From: Cryptomeria japonica
Lineage: Eukaryota > Streptophyta > Pinopsida > Cupressales > Cupressaceae
Reading direction: 5' to 3'
DNA: 64,000 nucleotides
NCBI RefSeq assembly: GCF_030272615.1
Contig: NC_081405.1
Location: forward strand, 311,319,235 to 311,383,234
The notes below the pieces were generated by a model, which was not told the origin of the DNA, did no database searches, and saw only the letters and a list, made by a program, of their open reading frames with translations. Each line of letters opens with the position of its first letter. Position 1 is the stretch's first letter. The position numbers and the translations under genes are program-made. Positions 1 through 10,800 of this stretch are shown one piece after another.

Positions 1-342
1 GCTACATACATAAACCCTTAACCTAAAATTTGCATATTAGGTCTGCATCATTTCGCCTATAACCTTATTACAAAATGTTCTAAAATGATCTCATACATAT
101 ATGAGTCATATTACAACTTGCCATGTCGGCTTACAATGATTTTACAATTAATTACAAAATATATTATCAACAAAATTCCTGTTGGCCTGGGTGCCGATAT
201 CCTTCCTTTCACTGTCGGTGTTCTGTGTGTCGGTGTAGAGTTTGTCATTACCAGTGCCGGTATCATATGATTGGAAGGTTGCCATCGATGACAAAACCTT
301 CAATCACCTACAATTTCTCCTTGGAGTGTGCATTTTCCAACA
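1..342 (-). repeat. E1 3' LTR (partial, cut by window edge)
   Basis: Matches 5797-6154 base for base over most of its length. It ends in CCAACA at 337-342, which is TGTTGG on the minus strand. It is directly preceded (minus sense) by a polypurine tract at 343-356, which marks it as the 3' copy. The remaining LTR, about 440 bp by comparison with the 788-bp 5' copy, lies left of the window. Confidence 0.85.
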
Positions 343-872
343 ATCTCCCCCTTTGGCATTGATGGCAACACTCATGAGAAAATTTCAAAAAGTGTTGTCC
401 AGATAAAATCTGCCAAAATTGTCTTACCAAAAACTTTGTGCCAAATCATATGTGCTCCCCCTGAGCTGATGGTGTCTTCTGCTAATCATTTTTCTTATTA
501 CCACTACTCCCCCTTTGGCATCAATGACAAAGGTTGTCAAGGTGTCAACTGAGTATGGTTTCCAGCTTCATCCCTGTAACTGGTTGGTTACAATCTGAAA
601 AAGTTATGCCAATACCAGATTCAGGCTCTTAGTGAACCGTTCACTATCCTTTAATGCGGCCTCTGTCCTCTGAATTGTATCGGTGAGGTGTTGCATTTTC
701 TATTCCGGTGTCTTTTGTCCTTGAACCAATGCCTCATATATCTCTTTTCTCAAGGAGGCGAGGTAGTCCAATTTTGGACTAAGTCTCCATTTCAGATCTT
801 TTGCCTTTCCTTTATTCTTTCCTTCTCTTTTACAATTTTATGAAGTTCCTCCTCAAAACTTGTTATTTTCTG
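343..872 (-). other. E1 3' tail with three polypurine tracts
   Basis: This is the non-coding tail between the end of aORF and the 3' LTR. Three polypurine tracts can be read on the minus strand: outer at 506-518 next to a CATTGATG-type word, middle at 454-466 (core AGGGGGAG), and inner at 343-356 (AAAGGGGGAGAT) touching the LTR. The inner one is the expected plus-strand primer. The same order recurs in the other elements of the window. Between 535 and 872 I see nothing else, only decayed continuation of the aORF reading frame. Confidence 0.7.
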
Positions 873-3800
873 CTAAAAAAATGATAATGGTTCAGATGAA
901 TTAATGAAATTGTCAGCTAATTTATTTATTTCTCCCTGTACCATACTAATCTTCTTATCTATATCTACTGTCAAAATTTTTGTTTTACATGTATCTCTGT
1001 ACAACTTTTTAAATTCTTTTAGTGTTTTACATAGTGCTGGTAAAAGAGTGTCAAATTGTCTCATGCACTTCTTTATTTCCTCTTCAAAGAATATATGTTT
1101 TCCTTTCTCAATTTTCTCTTTCAATGCTTCCTCATTTATTTGTTCAACTATCACAATATTGTCAGTAATATACTTGGACAATGTGTCAAGTTGATTTAAA
1201 GAATCTTTATTATCCACATTACACTTGGGTGCTATCATTTTCAAAATTGGGATTGTATCATCAATAGCTTTGTATGCTTGTGCACTGCACTCTATTATTT
1301 TCTTGATTGAATCCAATAGAACTTCTGTCACATTTGTTGGTCTGAATTCTGCCATGGAAGAACCAACAATCTGTATTCCGCTGGTGTGAGTAACTTCTTT
1401 TCTTGTAGTGACCTCTGGTAGGTTAGTTTGTGTTTGCATTTCTCTAAGAAAAGGTTTGGGTTTCTCAGCTGTTTCTGGTGGCACTGTCTCTACATGAACC
1501 TATTCCTATGAGGGAGCCTGTTGCTCTACTTGTTTCTCAGTGTTGTCCATTGCCGATTTTTCTTCTGTGCTGCCTGTTGCTGGTGGCTCAGTAGATGAAT
1601 CATTATGTACATCTGTGGTATTTGCCTTTCCAGTGTCCGGGGTCACTGTAATGTTTTCTGCCGGTGGCTCTGTTGCCACATCTAATTTTCCAGTTGATTC
1701 TTTATCCACCACAATATTGACTTTCTGAGTATCAATGCTCATTGTATATAACACCTTAGAATCAGGATTTGTATCCTCATGTGGTGTGTCCATACTCTCA
1801 GTAGCCGGTTGATTGTCAGTAGTAACTACTGGTGGAGTATCTAAAGGTGGTGGGGATAAGTTGTCTGTTATTTTTATACTGGGAGGTCCACCAACCTTAC
1901 CTTTTCCCTTATCCTTTTGTTATACCTTGATGGGTTTAGGGATTTGATACTCTTCTTGTTTCTCCTTCTCTACAAAGAATATATCCCATGCATCAACTGT
2001 TTCTTCTATTACCTCATTCACTCTACCTACCATCAGTGCTACATGCCGGTGAGTAGTTGAAAATACTGACTGGTTAGCCTCAGAGATCAATTGATCTATC
2101 TCATCAGGTGAGTTGACAAGATGTACAGCAAGCAGTTTTTCAATATTTATTTTCTTATCAAGATCAACAATAGCTAGCCTTCTAGCTTCTAGTCTATTAT
2201 ACAGATCTGCTAGTATTTCATCAACAACTTGCATAAAAAATTTCTTGTAAATATCTAAGTGTAAGATTACACTGTTCTCTACTTTTTTCTTGTCATCAGC
2301 CAATAGTGTGTCATATAATTTGTTAATGTTTTTCAGCTTTCCATACTCTACTATTTCATTGAGAAGTTTATCAATGGGAGCAATAGTTTGTTGAGTCTTC
2401 TTCTTAGGGGTCATCTTCTTTTTCTTTGGAGTCAGTTTCTTTGCAGGGGTCCTCACTGCTTGTTGCTTCTGTCTTATTTTTCTAGGAGAAGGTGAGGCTA
2501 CAGGTGAAGTTTTTCTCTTCCTTTCAACTCTTTTGAATTTAGCCAGTATGTCACTCTCAAAGGAATTTGCAATCGGTGACAGATGAATTTTTGGTTGAAG
2601 TTCTTCCAGTTCACTCTCCTTAATACTGGTTTGTCTTAATACATCTTCCTTGATAGCTTGTGCCTATCGGGTTCCTTTTCTAACAGTTGCCTCAACCTTC
2701 TTAACCCTTTTCCTTGATTGAATTTGGCTTTTTATTGTTTCAGCACTGCCAAAAACTTTTTCTTCAGGTTCCTTTGGAGCTTCTAGGAGGGCTTTTGCAT
2801 AAGTTTCTATTATGTTGTCATCAATTTCATACCCCATTTTAGTTACCTAGATGGTTCTAGGAATAACTGCCTCCATCCAAATTTCATCCTTCTTTATCAC
2901 AAAACAGATTTCATCCTTATATTTGTCCACAATTGCTTGTGACAATTTAACTCTAGTTTTCATTTGGGCCTTCAATGCCTGGAAATACTCATTTATGTTC
3001 TTTTCCTTGTTCTCTCTCATGTTGTTCAGTAAATCTAACAATTATTTGCCTACTGGTATATCAAAACCAAAATTTCTAATACCAATACCAGGTACTTGTT
3101 TGGTTATGTACAACATCAGACAAACAAGTAGGTTTCCAAATTTGAATGTTCCCTTTTTGTCTTTCTTTATCTTTCCCAAATTATCAATCAGTTCATCTTT
3201 AAGCCATTCACATATGTCCATCCTTGCATTATCATTTACCATATCATAGGAAATTTTAATGCATAAGCTAGAGACTGAGTTTAACCTATTTGCATGTGTA
3301 GTTTTGTAACCTAAGATCATACTGATAAATTTGACATTGATATCCATTACATCATTTACCCTTAGTGATCTCTTGTCAAATGTTGCACCAGTTAGGTCTA
3401 TCACCGTGTCATTTGAGACTCTCTTGGTTTTGTTAGGTCTGTTACCGATGGAAGGTAACCCTGTTACAGCTTTGACAACTTCCTTAGTAATCTTGTGAAT
3501 AGAGTCCAACCAAAAGAATTCACCATGAACCCTGCTTAGCACAATTCTTATGATATCCTTGGGAAAATTTGGGATACTAAGAATTTATGTAAAACCTAGG
3601 GTTTCTATTATCTTGTGTTTAGTTTTGATTTTTCTGGATTCATCACAAATTATAGATTTATACATGTTTTTGATTTCATCATCACCCAATTCCTCTATAT
3701 GACAATGTATATACATTCTAGGGTCTTCAGTATAGACTACTCCTTTAGGGATTTGGGAGAATGCACCTATGTCATCATCTTTCTTAGCAATTTTGGGAAC

Positions 3801-3884
3801 CAATTTGAAGACGGGTCTAGGGTGCTTAACTACTTTAACAACAGTAGGGTTTGCAATGAATTTGGGAGTAGATGAAGAAGCCAT
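873..3884 (-). pseudogene. aORF: accessory gene of about 1,000 codons, with stops
   Basis: Six open stretches (3884-3585, 3542-3042, 3041-2847, 2456-1920, 1793-1506, 1484-873) all lie in one frame, so this is one gene broken only by stop codons; no frameshift is needed. The start is the ATG at 3884 (MASSSTPKF). In order: an N-terminal segment containing VVYTEDPRMYIHCHIEEL; a segment with VHGEFFWLD, then ITKEVVKAVTGLP; a region rich in hydrophobic helices; a strongly basic stretch (AKKLTPKKKKMTPKKK, about 2400-2450) that looks like a nuclear localisation or nucleic-acid-binding tail; an acidic Pro/Thr/Glu-rich linker (about 1510-1900); and a C-terminal helical, coiled-coil-like part. I see no signal peptide, membrane segment or pol motif. 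The same N-terminus occurs at 33588-34178 and 21490-21870. It sits where pol should be. The family is not one I can name; its function is unknown. Confidence 0.7.
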
Positions 3885-4191
3885 GGTTATATATACCTTT
3901 ATCTGCCTTAAGGAATGATTGCTTGATGAATTGCTTCGCTAAGGGTGCCTTCGCTCAGAAATTTTCCCGCTGTCAAAAGTTTGAATGCTCGGTGAATGAA
4001 AAATGGAGCCAAAACACTTGCTTTATAATGTCATTATCTCCAACTACCACATTTAATGCTTGCTAGTTAAGTAATGACTTAACTTTTCTGCCGGTATAGA
4101 AGTAATTTCAACTTCTTACCATCAACTGAGGGAATAATAACATGTTTCTCATTTAGTTGCTAAACCCTCAAAGGATTTTCCTTTAGTTAGA
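3885..4191 (-). other. gag-aORF spacer in E1
   Basis: About 300 bp between the end of the gag-like gene (stop at 4192) and the aORF start. No open frame links the two, and the genes lie in different frames. It could hold a promoter, an internal entry site or a splice acceptor for aORF, but no clear signal is visible. Confidence 0.4.
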
Positions 4192-5295
4192 TCAAGAGTC
4201 TCCTCCTGGTGGAGTGTTACTCTGTTCTATCGGTGGAGGAGTATTCACATCAACATTTTGATCTGACTTTCTAATCCATTGTTTTGAGAATTCTTGCTTT
4301 ACCTCTTCAACCTTTTCTTTACCTTTCAAACTAGGACCTTTGTTATTTGCCGGTGAGGTCTTGCTTCTACAAAACTTAGCAATGTGTCCAATATTGTTAC
4401 AAGCATAACAAGTCACATTGTTTTTCTAAATAGCTTTCCCATATCCTATGCTGGTATGTGTTCTGCATTGATTAGATAAATGTCCAAATATTCCACAAAC
4501 ATAACATCTTACATTCATTCTACAATTTTCTGAATTATGACCAACTTTGTTGCATTTAGAACATTGACCGATGGGTGTATTAGTGTTTTGATAATTTCTA
4601 GATCTACACTGATTTGCTCTATGACCATACTTGTTATAGTTAAAGCATTTGCCATTAAATTTGTAAGTAGTAGGTTGTCTTACCGGTTTGCTATGATCAT
4701 GATTGTTTGCAGTACCAGAGCTTTCACCAACTTCAAAGCCAAGCCCATTTGTATCACCATTAGGTTTCTGATTCTTCAGCATGTTACCAAGTTCTTTTGA
4801 ACTTTTCTTGAATTTTTCTTTGTGATGATTTGCAGCAGTTAGTTCACTTTCCAAGATTCCTTTCTGTCTTATGAGTTCAGTTCTATCATTTTGTGTGTGC
4901 ATTAAATCTGTCTTCAACATATCATTTTCATGACTAAGTCTTGTGTTTTCATTTCCAACATCATTTAGTTTTCTGGCCAAGTCTTCTTCATTCTTCTTCC
5001 TATCTTCAATTTCTTTACAAAATCTCATAGTCATATCCTGCATCTCATTTTGTGTTGTACTCATCTTTTGTCTTAGCTTGTTTACCAGATCATTAAGAGT
5101 TTCCTTTTCATCATTCTCATTTTGCATCTTTTCACAAAGTTCTCTTCTCTTATTTCTTGCAATGGAAAGATTTTCTTGAAGCGCTTGAATAATATCCCGA
5201 GCAACCTTTAGATCATCTTCAAGTTTGATATTCTTCACCTTTTCTGCATCATAGTCTGAAAGAGTTGTTTTCAATTATTCTCTCAAGTTTTCCAT
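4192..5295 (-). pseudogene. gag-like protein: coiled coil plus four CCHC knuckles
   Basis: The likely start is the ATG at 5295, 58 bp after the primer site. The frame runs to a TGA at 4192, with two premature stops (TAA at about 5277, TAG at about 4425). The first half (about 180 residues) is a charged heptad-like coiled coil. It is followed by the motif NGLGFEVGESSG, which resembles the C-terminal part of plant copia gags, and then four zinc knuckles: CFNYNKYGHRANQC (degenerate at the second Cys), CSKCNKVGHNSENC, CYVCGIFGHLSNQC and CYACNNIGHIAKFC. The knuckles should bind RNA during packaging. I see no recognisable capsid (UBN2-type) domain before the coiled coil. The best relative in the window is the gag of element F (43787-44883), which has the same layout. 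Confidence 0.8.
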
Positions 5296-5352
5296 CTCTA
5301 CCAGTGTTAAGATCTTCCTCAAGCTATTAGACTTCTGAAAATAGAGGACCAG

Positions 5353-5364
5353 GCTTTGATACCA
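5353..5364 (-). other. E1 primer binding site (initiator tRNA-Met type)
   Basis: The minus strand reads TGGTATCAAAGC, 11 of 12 bases identical to the plant copia primer site TGGTATCAGAGC for initiator tRNA-Met. It lies two bases inside the 5' LTR end (LTR starts at 5367). Confidence 0.85.
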
Positions 5365-5366
5365 AT

Positions 5367-6154
5367 TGTTAGGATTCCCAAAGATACTGAGAGTGGGGGG
5401 TGAATCAGTATCTAACTGGTTTGTTAATTTACTTGAATTAAAACATGTAAAGCATGTCAATACAGTGTACCGGTAAATCAAAAGTAATGCAATAAACAAG
5501 AAAAACAATAACCACATGAAGAGCACACCATAACATAGTAGTTTAACAAGGAAACCTGGTGTGGGAAAAACCTTGGTGGGATTTGTGACCCACAATATTC
5601 ACTTACTGGCCAATAAGGGAATATTACTGCTACAATAGGGGCCTACACATGCAGGAAGGCCAAGTGCCTAGAGCTCACTACTCAATTACAAAAGGAAGTC
5701 ACACTGACTTACAAAAATGGATTATAATAATCCAATGTCTTGTACTGCTTCAAAATAGCATCTTCTATGCCAGATCCAGTACCGGTTTTAGCTCCACTGC
5801 ATACATAAACCCTTAACCTAAAATTCACATATTAGGTCTGCATCATTTCACCTATCACCTTATTACAAAATGTTCTACAATGATCTCATACATATATGAG
5901 TCATATTACAACTCATCATGTCAACTTACAATGATTTTGCAATTAATTATAAAATATATTATCAACAAAATTCCTGTCGGTCTAGGTGCCAGTATCCTTC
6001 CTTTCACTGCCGGTGTTCTGTGTGCCAGTGTAGAGTTTGTAGTTGCTGGTGCCGGTATAATTGTCTTGTCGGTATCATATGATTGCAAGGTTTCCATCAA
6101 TGACAAAACCTTCAATCAGCTACAATTTCTCATTGGAGTGTGCATTTGCCAACA
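5367..6154 (-). repeat. E1 5' LTR (788 bp)
   Basis: Bounded by TGTTAGG at 5367 and CCAACA at 6154, with short terminal inverted repeats. It contains the module seen in every copia-type LTR of this window: a TGCCTAGAGCTCACTACT word near 5665 and a GGGAAAAACC-TTGGTGGG word near 5560 (reverse complement of the CCACCATGGTTTTTCCC type). The shared module ties E1 to the autonomous copia remnant. Confidence 0.85.
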
Positions 6155-6159
6155 AATCT

Positions 6160-6852
6160 AAGACTGCATTCAAAGCCTCTGTATTTGGGAAGCAGAAGTA
6201 TGATCTAGAGAGAGTTCATCTATGATGATCAGATATGAAAGATAAATGAGAGAGATGGAAGAGAAAGAAATAATTGGAAGAGGTTGAAGCCCTTATTTAT
6301 AGGAGGTTGCCTAAGGGAGATGGTATGTATGATGGGAAGTTACCTTTGAAATGTTTCTCTTCTAATAAGATAGGACATTTTGATTTTAGGTGTCTTGAGA
6401 GAACATCAAAATATGATAGACATGATAAATATTATAAGCATGATATATTTGATAAGAATGCTATATATGAGAAGCATGACAAGTATGACAAGTCCTACAA
6501 GTCTATCTGGAAGTATAAATATTAGAAGAAATGTTATTATGCTGCCGATGAAGGTGTGACAAAAGAAAAATCTAAGAATGAGAATTCAAAAGATGAATTT
6601 GTGTTCATTGCTATCAAGGAAGATACACCAGAAACTACAGCTTCTACAAGCTACATTGTTGAGGAGAAAGCTTTGGCTGCTAAGATTGAAGAGAAAGATG
6701 AATGGGTGATTGACAATGTCTATTCACATCATATGATATGTGATAAAAGAAAATTTGTGAATATAGAGAAGTATGATGGTGGTATAGTGAGATTTGGAGA
6801 TGACAAAGCTTGTGTGATCTGTGGTAGAGGTTCTATCTCTTTTGATGGTAAG
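6160..6852 (+). pseudogene. copia gag C-terminus and protease, broken
   Basis: The segment 6274-6525 encodes a degenerate zinc knuckle (CFSSNKIGHFDFRC, where the second Cys is Ser) followed by a very charged Asp/Lys/Tyr-rich run (DKYYKHDIFDKN). After an in-frame stop, 6556-6852 encodes the copia protease start: the usual W-x-x-DSG-x-SxH is here WVIDNVYSHHM, so the catalytic DSG has become DNV. It ends in GRGSISFDGK, which normally runs straight into the pre-integrase segment. That segment resumes at 7966 after the inserted solo LTR. Confidence 0.75.
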
Positions 6853-7960
6853 TGAAGAGGGGAAAATAGATTTGAAGGTCAAATGATCAAAACATAACAA
6901 AATAAACATGCAGAATGCTAAAATATCATTAAAAGACCATTTCACCTTGCTATTTTACCTTCTCCTTTGGATTGAGCTTGATGAAGTGAAGGTGCCCCTT
7001 GATACTGCTCCACTTGATGTGCTCCTTTGATTGATGGATGTGGATGACTCTCCAATGTTGTGCACAAATGGAATGGATTTGAAAAATGATAAGGATGAGA
7101 TGATCAAGTTGCCAAGATGATTTCTTGGGCTCAAAAGAGCAGCATAAACTTACTGGATTTCAAGATGTTTAGAATGAAGGGATGGAGCCCTATTTTATAG
7201 GAAGAGGAGAGGAAAATGAATGGCTAGGATGATTTCAAGATGAAGAGCTAAGATTTACTTCTGAGCTCACACAAGGTCCAAGAGAGGGTGTGGAGACCAA
7301 GAAATATGCCTTAAAGGCATTTCGTATCTCCACACTCCACAAGATGCATTGGAGGAATTAAAAATTCTCCAAAAAAGGATATCATGGGGATTGGAGGAAT
7401 AAAAAGAATTAATAATTCCTTGGGAGAGGGAATGCCTAGAGGAATGTGTGATTTTGAAAATCTTACATTCACCTAGGAAAAGAGCATTTAAAGCTAGTGG
7501 TTGGATGAAAAGGACAAAGAGTTGACTTTGTGGCTAATCATGATGATTAACCATTAATGACTCATTAGAAGGGGGATTAGAGGAAATGTTAGGTGGGATT
7601 AATATTTGTAGGAGAATTTGACTAGGAGAGAGAATGAGTGGAGGGAATAAAAAATTAGAAGAATAATGTTAAGTGAGTTTAGGGAGTTTCTAGAAGAATG
7701 AATTAAGAAGATGATTTGTAGGAATCATGTAGGTTAACTAATTAATTGAAATTAATTAGCTAAGAGGAAGATTTGTGAGGATTTGATTTTTTTAGAAGAA
7801 TAAAGAAAGGGATTGATTTATTAAATAAATCAATCATATGCTATAGTGACAATATTAATTATATTTAATTAATATTGAGAGGAATTTGAATTAACATAAT
7901 TAATTAATTAATTATGCGAGGAATTAAAAATAATTAAAATAATTATTTTAAGTGTCTACA
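6853..7960. repeat. S1: solo LTR (1,108 bp) inside copia protease
   Basis: Starts TGAAGAGGGG and ends GTGTCTACA, and is flanked by an exact 5-bp duplication GTAAG (6848-6852 and 7961-7965). Removing it and one GTAAG restores the reading through SFDGK into HNTDDVLYIEGLKH. No coding capacity. An imperfect 48-bp hairpin lies at 7288-7335 (GTGTGGAGA pairing with TCTCCACAC). The LTR family is not recognised; the size and TG/CA ends fit a gypsy or copia solo LTR left by recombination. Confidence 0.85.
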
Positions 7961-9330
7961 GTAAGCATAATACTGATGATGTCTTGTATATTGAAGGTTT
8001 GAAGCATATTATTTTGAGTGTTGGATAGATGGTTGATAAGGGATGATTTACGATTCAAGAATGGAAAATGCAAGATCCTAACTAGCTCTGGTATAGAGAT
8101 TACATCAGGGACTAAGACAAAATGTAATATATTTCATTTGAATGCTGGTGAGAAAAGTTTCTCGACTGCTCAGATTGATGAAAGTTGGTTATGACATAGG
8201 AGAATGTGTCATGTTAACTTTGACTACATGATTAAGATAAGTTCTACTCAAGCTGTTAGAGATTTACCTAAGATCGCAAAGCCTGCTAATCCAGTATATA
8301 AAGAATGTCAAATGGGAAAGAAAACAAGAATGTCATTCAAGAGTAAACAATATACATCTAATGGATTGTTAGATCTTATACATACTAACTTGTGTGGACC
8401 TACAAGAGTGATAAGTGTGCAGGGTGATAGATATTTCATGTTGCTAATTGATGACTTTTCTAGGATGATGTGAGTTACCTTTCTAAGGGAGAAATCAGAA
8501 GCATTGGTGAAATTCAAGATATTCAAAAATAAGTGGAGACAGAGACATGATTGAAGCTGAAGTGTCTAAGATCTAACAAAGGAGGATAATTCACATCCAA
8601 TGAGTTTGATTAGTTTTGTGATAAACATGGAATTAAAAGATAGTTATCTGCTCCTAGAACCCCTCAACAAAATGGAGTTGTTGAAAGGAAGAACAAAACT
8701 ATCTTGGATGCTGCTAGGACTATGTTGAATGAAGGAAATGTTTTGAAAATATATTGGAGAGAATTTGTTAGCACTCCTTTATATACATTAAATTGGGTGC
8801 ATATAAGAGGCGATTCTGGTAAGACCCCTTATGAGTTATGGTTTGGTCATGTTCCTACAGTTAGATATTTCAATTTTTGTTGAAAAAAATGTTATATCAA
8901 AAGGGATGAGGATATAGGAAAGTTTGATTCAAGATGTGATGAAGAAATATTTTTGGTATATTCTACTAAGAGAAAAGCCTACCGATGTTACAATAAAAGA
9001 CTAAGAAAGATAGTGGAAAGTGCAAATGTGAAGGTTGATGAAGGTCATGGAAAGAAAATCAGAGCATGCAGATATGAATTTGATGATTAGGATGTTATTT
9101 CAAAGCAAGTGTAGACTAAGACCTTAAAGAATAATTATTTGGTAGAGATAGTTAATCTAGATATTGTTGCTTCCAGTGAAGAAGTGCAAGAACTTGGAAA
9201 TCAGAATAATTAGAAGACTTCGAGGTGTGTAAGATTGAATCACTCAGAAAATAAGATCATTGGTGATAAGAACAAAGGTGTAATGACTAGGAGAAGGATT
9301 TCTACTGAAGAGGTATATTTGATTTCCAAA
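7961..9330 (+). pseudogene. copia integrase, broken
   Basis: Reads LYIEGLKH then SVG (pre-integrase segment), then a damaged zinc-binding part (RMCHVNFDYM and VYKECQMGKKT; the usual Gly and first Cys are lost). The catalytic core follows with LIHTNLCGP and LLIDDFSR (the DLCGP Asp is now Asn), and later APRTPQQNGVVERKNKT and KTPYELWFG. The core is crossed by stops near 8470 and 8580-8640 and by frame changes. It would have catalysed cDNA insertion. Downstream to about 9330 is the variable C-terminal region, where only fragments are readable. Confidence 0.8.
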
Positions 9331-10800
9331 GTTTAACCTAAAGATGTTACCAAATCTTGTAAGGATGAAATTTGGATTAAAGCTATGGAAGAAGAGTTGA
9401 ATCAGATTGAGAAGAACAATGCATGGGAACTTGTGCCGAGACCTAAAGACAAGAATGTGATTGGTACTAAATGGAAATTTAGGAATAAATCGAATGAAGT
9501 CGGTGAAGTTGTTAGAAACAAAGCTAGATTAGTATGAAAAGAATGTTCTCAGATGGAAGGAATTGATTTTGAGGAGACTTTTGCTCCGGTAGCCAAAATT
9601 GAAGCTGTTACACTGTTTCTTGCATATGCTGCTTATAAGGATTTCAAGGTATATAAGATGGATGTCAAGTCAACCTTTTTGAATGGAGATTTGGAAGAGG
9701 AATTATACATTGAGAAATTAGATGGATTTTCATTATTAGATGAAGGAGACATGGTATGCAAATTGAATAAATCACTTTATGGACTTAAACAAGCCCCTAG
9801 AGCTTGGTATGTTGGATTGGATAAGTATTTGATGAAATTGGGATTTTGTAAAGGTACTAATAATAGTAACTTATACTTCAAGGTTGATAATGATAACATT
9901 TTGATAGTTGAAGTCTTTGTTGATGACATTATTTTTGAGGGAGATCATGATTTGAGTATGAAGTTTGCTGAAGATATGCATAAAGAGTTTGAGATGTCTC
10001 TGATAGGTGAAATGAATTTTTTATTGGGTTTACAAATTAATTAGAGTAACAAAGGCATTTTCATATCTCAAACTAAGTATGTGAAGGAATTGTTGAAGAA
10101 GTTTGGGTTAGATGACTCCAAACCCATTGGAACTCCTATGGTAACTGGCTATAAATGTCTAAGAATGATGAATTTTTAAATATTAATCAGACCTTGTATA
10201 GATCTATGGTTGGTGGAGTGCTATATTTGACTTAGACTAGACCTAATATTATGCATGTTGTTTGTCTTTGTGCAAGATTTCAAGTTGATCCTAAAGAAAA
10301 TTATGTTACTGCGGTGAAAAGGATTTTCAGATACTTGAAGAGAACAATGGATTATGGTATGTGGTATCCGAAGAATGATGATTTCATGTTATGTTCTTAT
10401 ACTGATGCTAATTAGGTAGGTGATGTTGATGACTAGAAGAGTACCTCCAGTGGTGCATTCTTTTTGGGAAAGAAGTTGTTTTCTTGGACAAGTAAGAAGC
10501 AAGATTCTATGTCTCTATCTACTATAGAAGATGAATACATTGTACTGCAAGATTTTATTTATGATGAGCCTACTATTTTATACTGTGATAATTCAAGTGC
10601 TATCAATATTTCTTTGAATCTCATGGTACTGCATTAAAACACAAAGCATACATCAATCAAATATCACTTCTTGAGGGAGAAAGTAAGCAAGGAAGAAGTT
10701 AGATTGGAGTATGTATCTAGAAAGGAAAAAATTGAAAGTATTTACACTAAGCCTTTACTTGTAGATACATTTGTATACTTGAGAGACAAGCTAGGGGTAT
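9331..10800 (+). pseudogene. copia reverse transcriptase and RNase H, broken
   Basis: From about 9350: DEIWIKAMEEELNQIEKNN, then TWELVPRP-like and GTKWKFR motifs. The best open stretch is 9553-10044 with FEETFAPVAKIEAV, VYKMDVKSTFLNGDLEEE, YGLKQAPRAWY and the catalytic FVDDIIF box (usually YVDD), ending NFLLGLQIN. Then comes a stop and the connection and RNase H part: SQTKYVKELLKKFGL, TRPNIMHVV, KRIFRYLKRT, SYTDAN and KSTSSGAFF, readable in two frames. Stops (for example at 10042, 10232 and 10414) and a frameshift near 10160 inactivate it. In life this part copies the RNA into DNA and may have served the pol-less elements nearby. Confidence 0.85.

Larger units (their letters stand above)
1..6154 (-). 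mobile_element. E1: non-autonomous copia-like LTR element
   Basis: Read on the minus strand the order is 5' LTR (6154-5367), primer site (5364-5353), gag-like gene, accessory gene (aORF), three polypurine tracts, and a 3' LTR starting at 342 and running off the window. The two LTR copies are plainly homologous over 1-342 and about 5797-6154; one indel near 6056-6072 is visible. No protease, integrase, reverse transcriptase or RNase H motif appears in the roughly 5 kb interior, so the element cannot move by itself. The base right after the 5' LTR begins AATCT (6155-6159), a possible target duplication whose partner lies outside the window. It inserted into the gag end of the copia element that starts at 6155. 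Confidence 0.85.

Noticed and set aside
4426-5274. Gag ORF starting at 5274
   Set aside because: This start is a TTG just after a TAA; the ATG at 5295, seven codons upstream in the same frame, is the likely original start.
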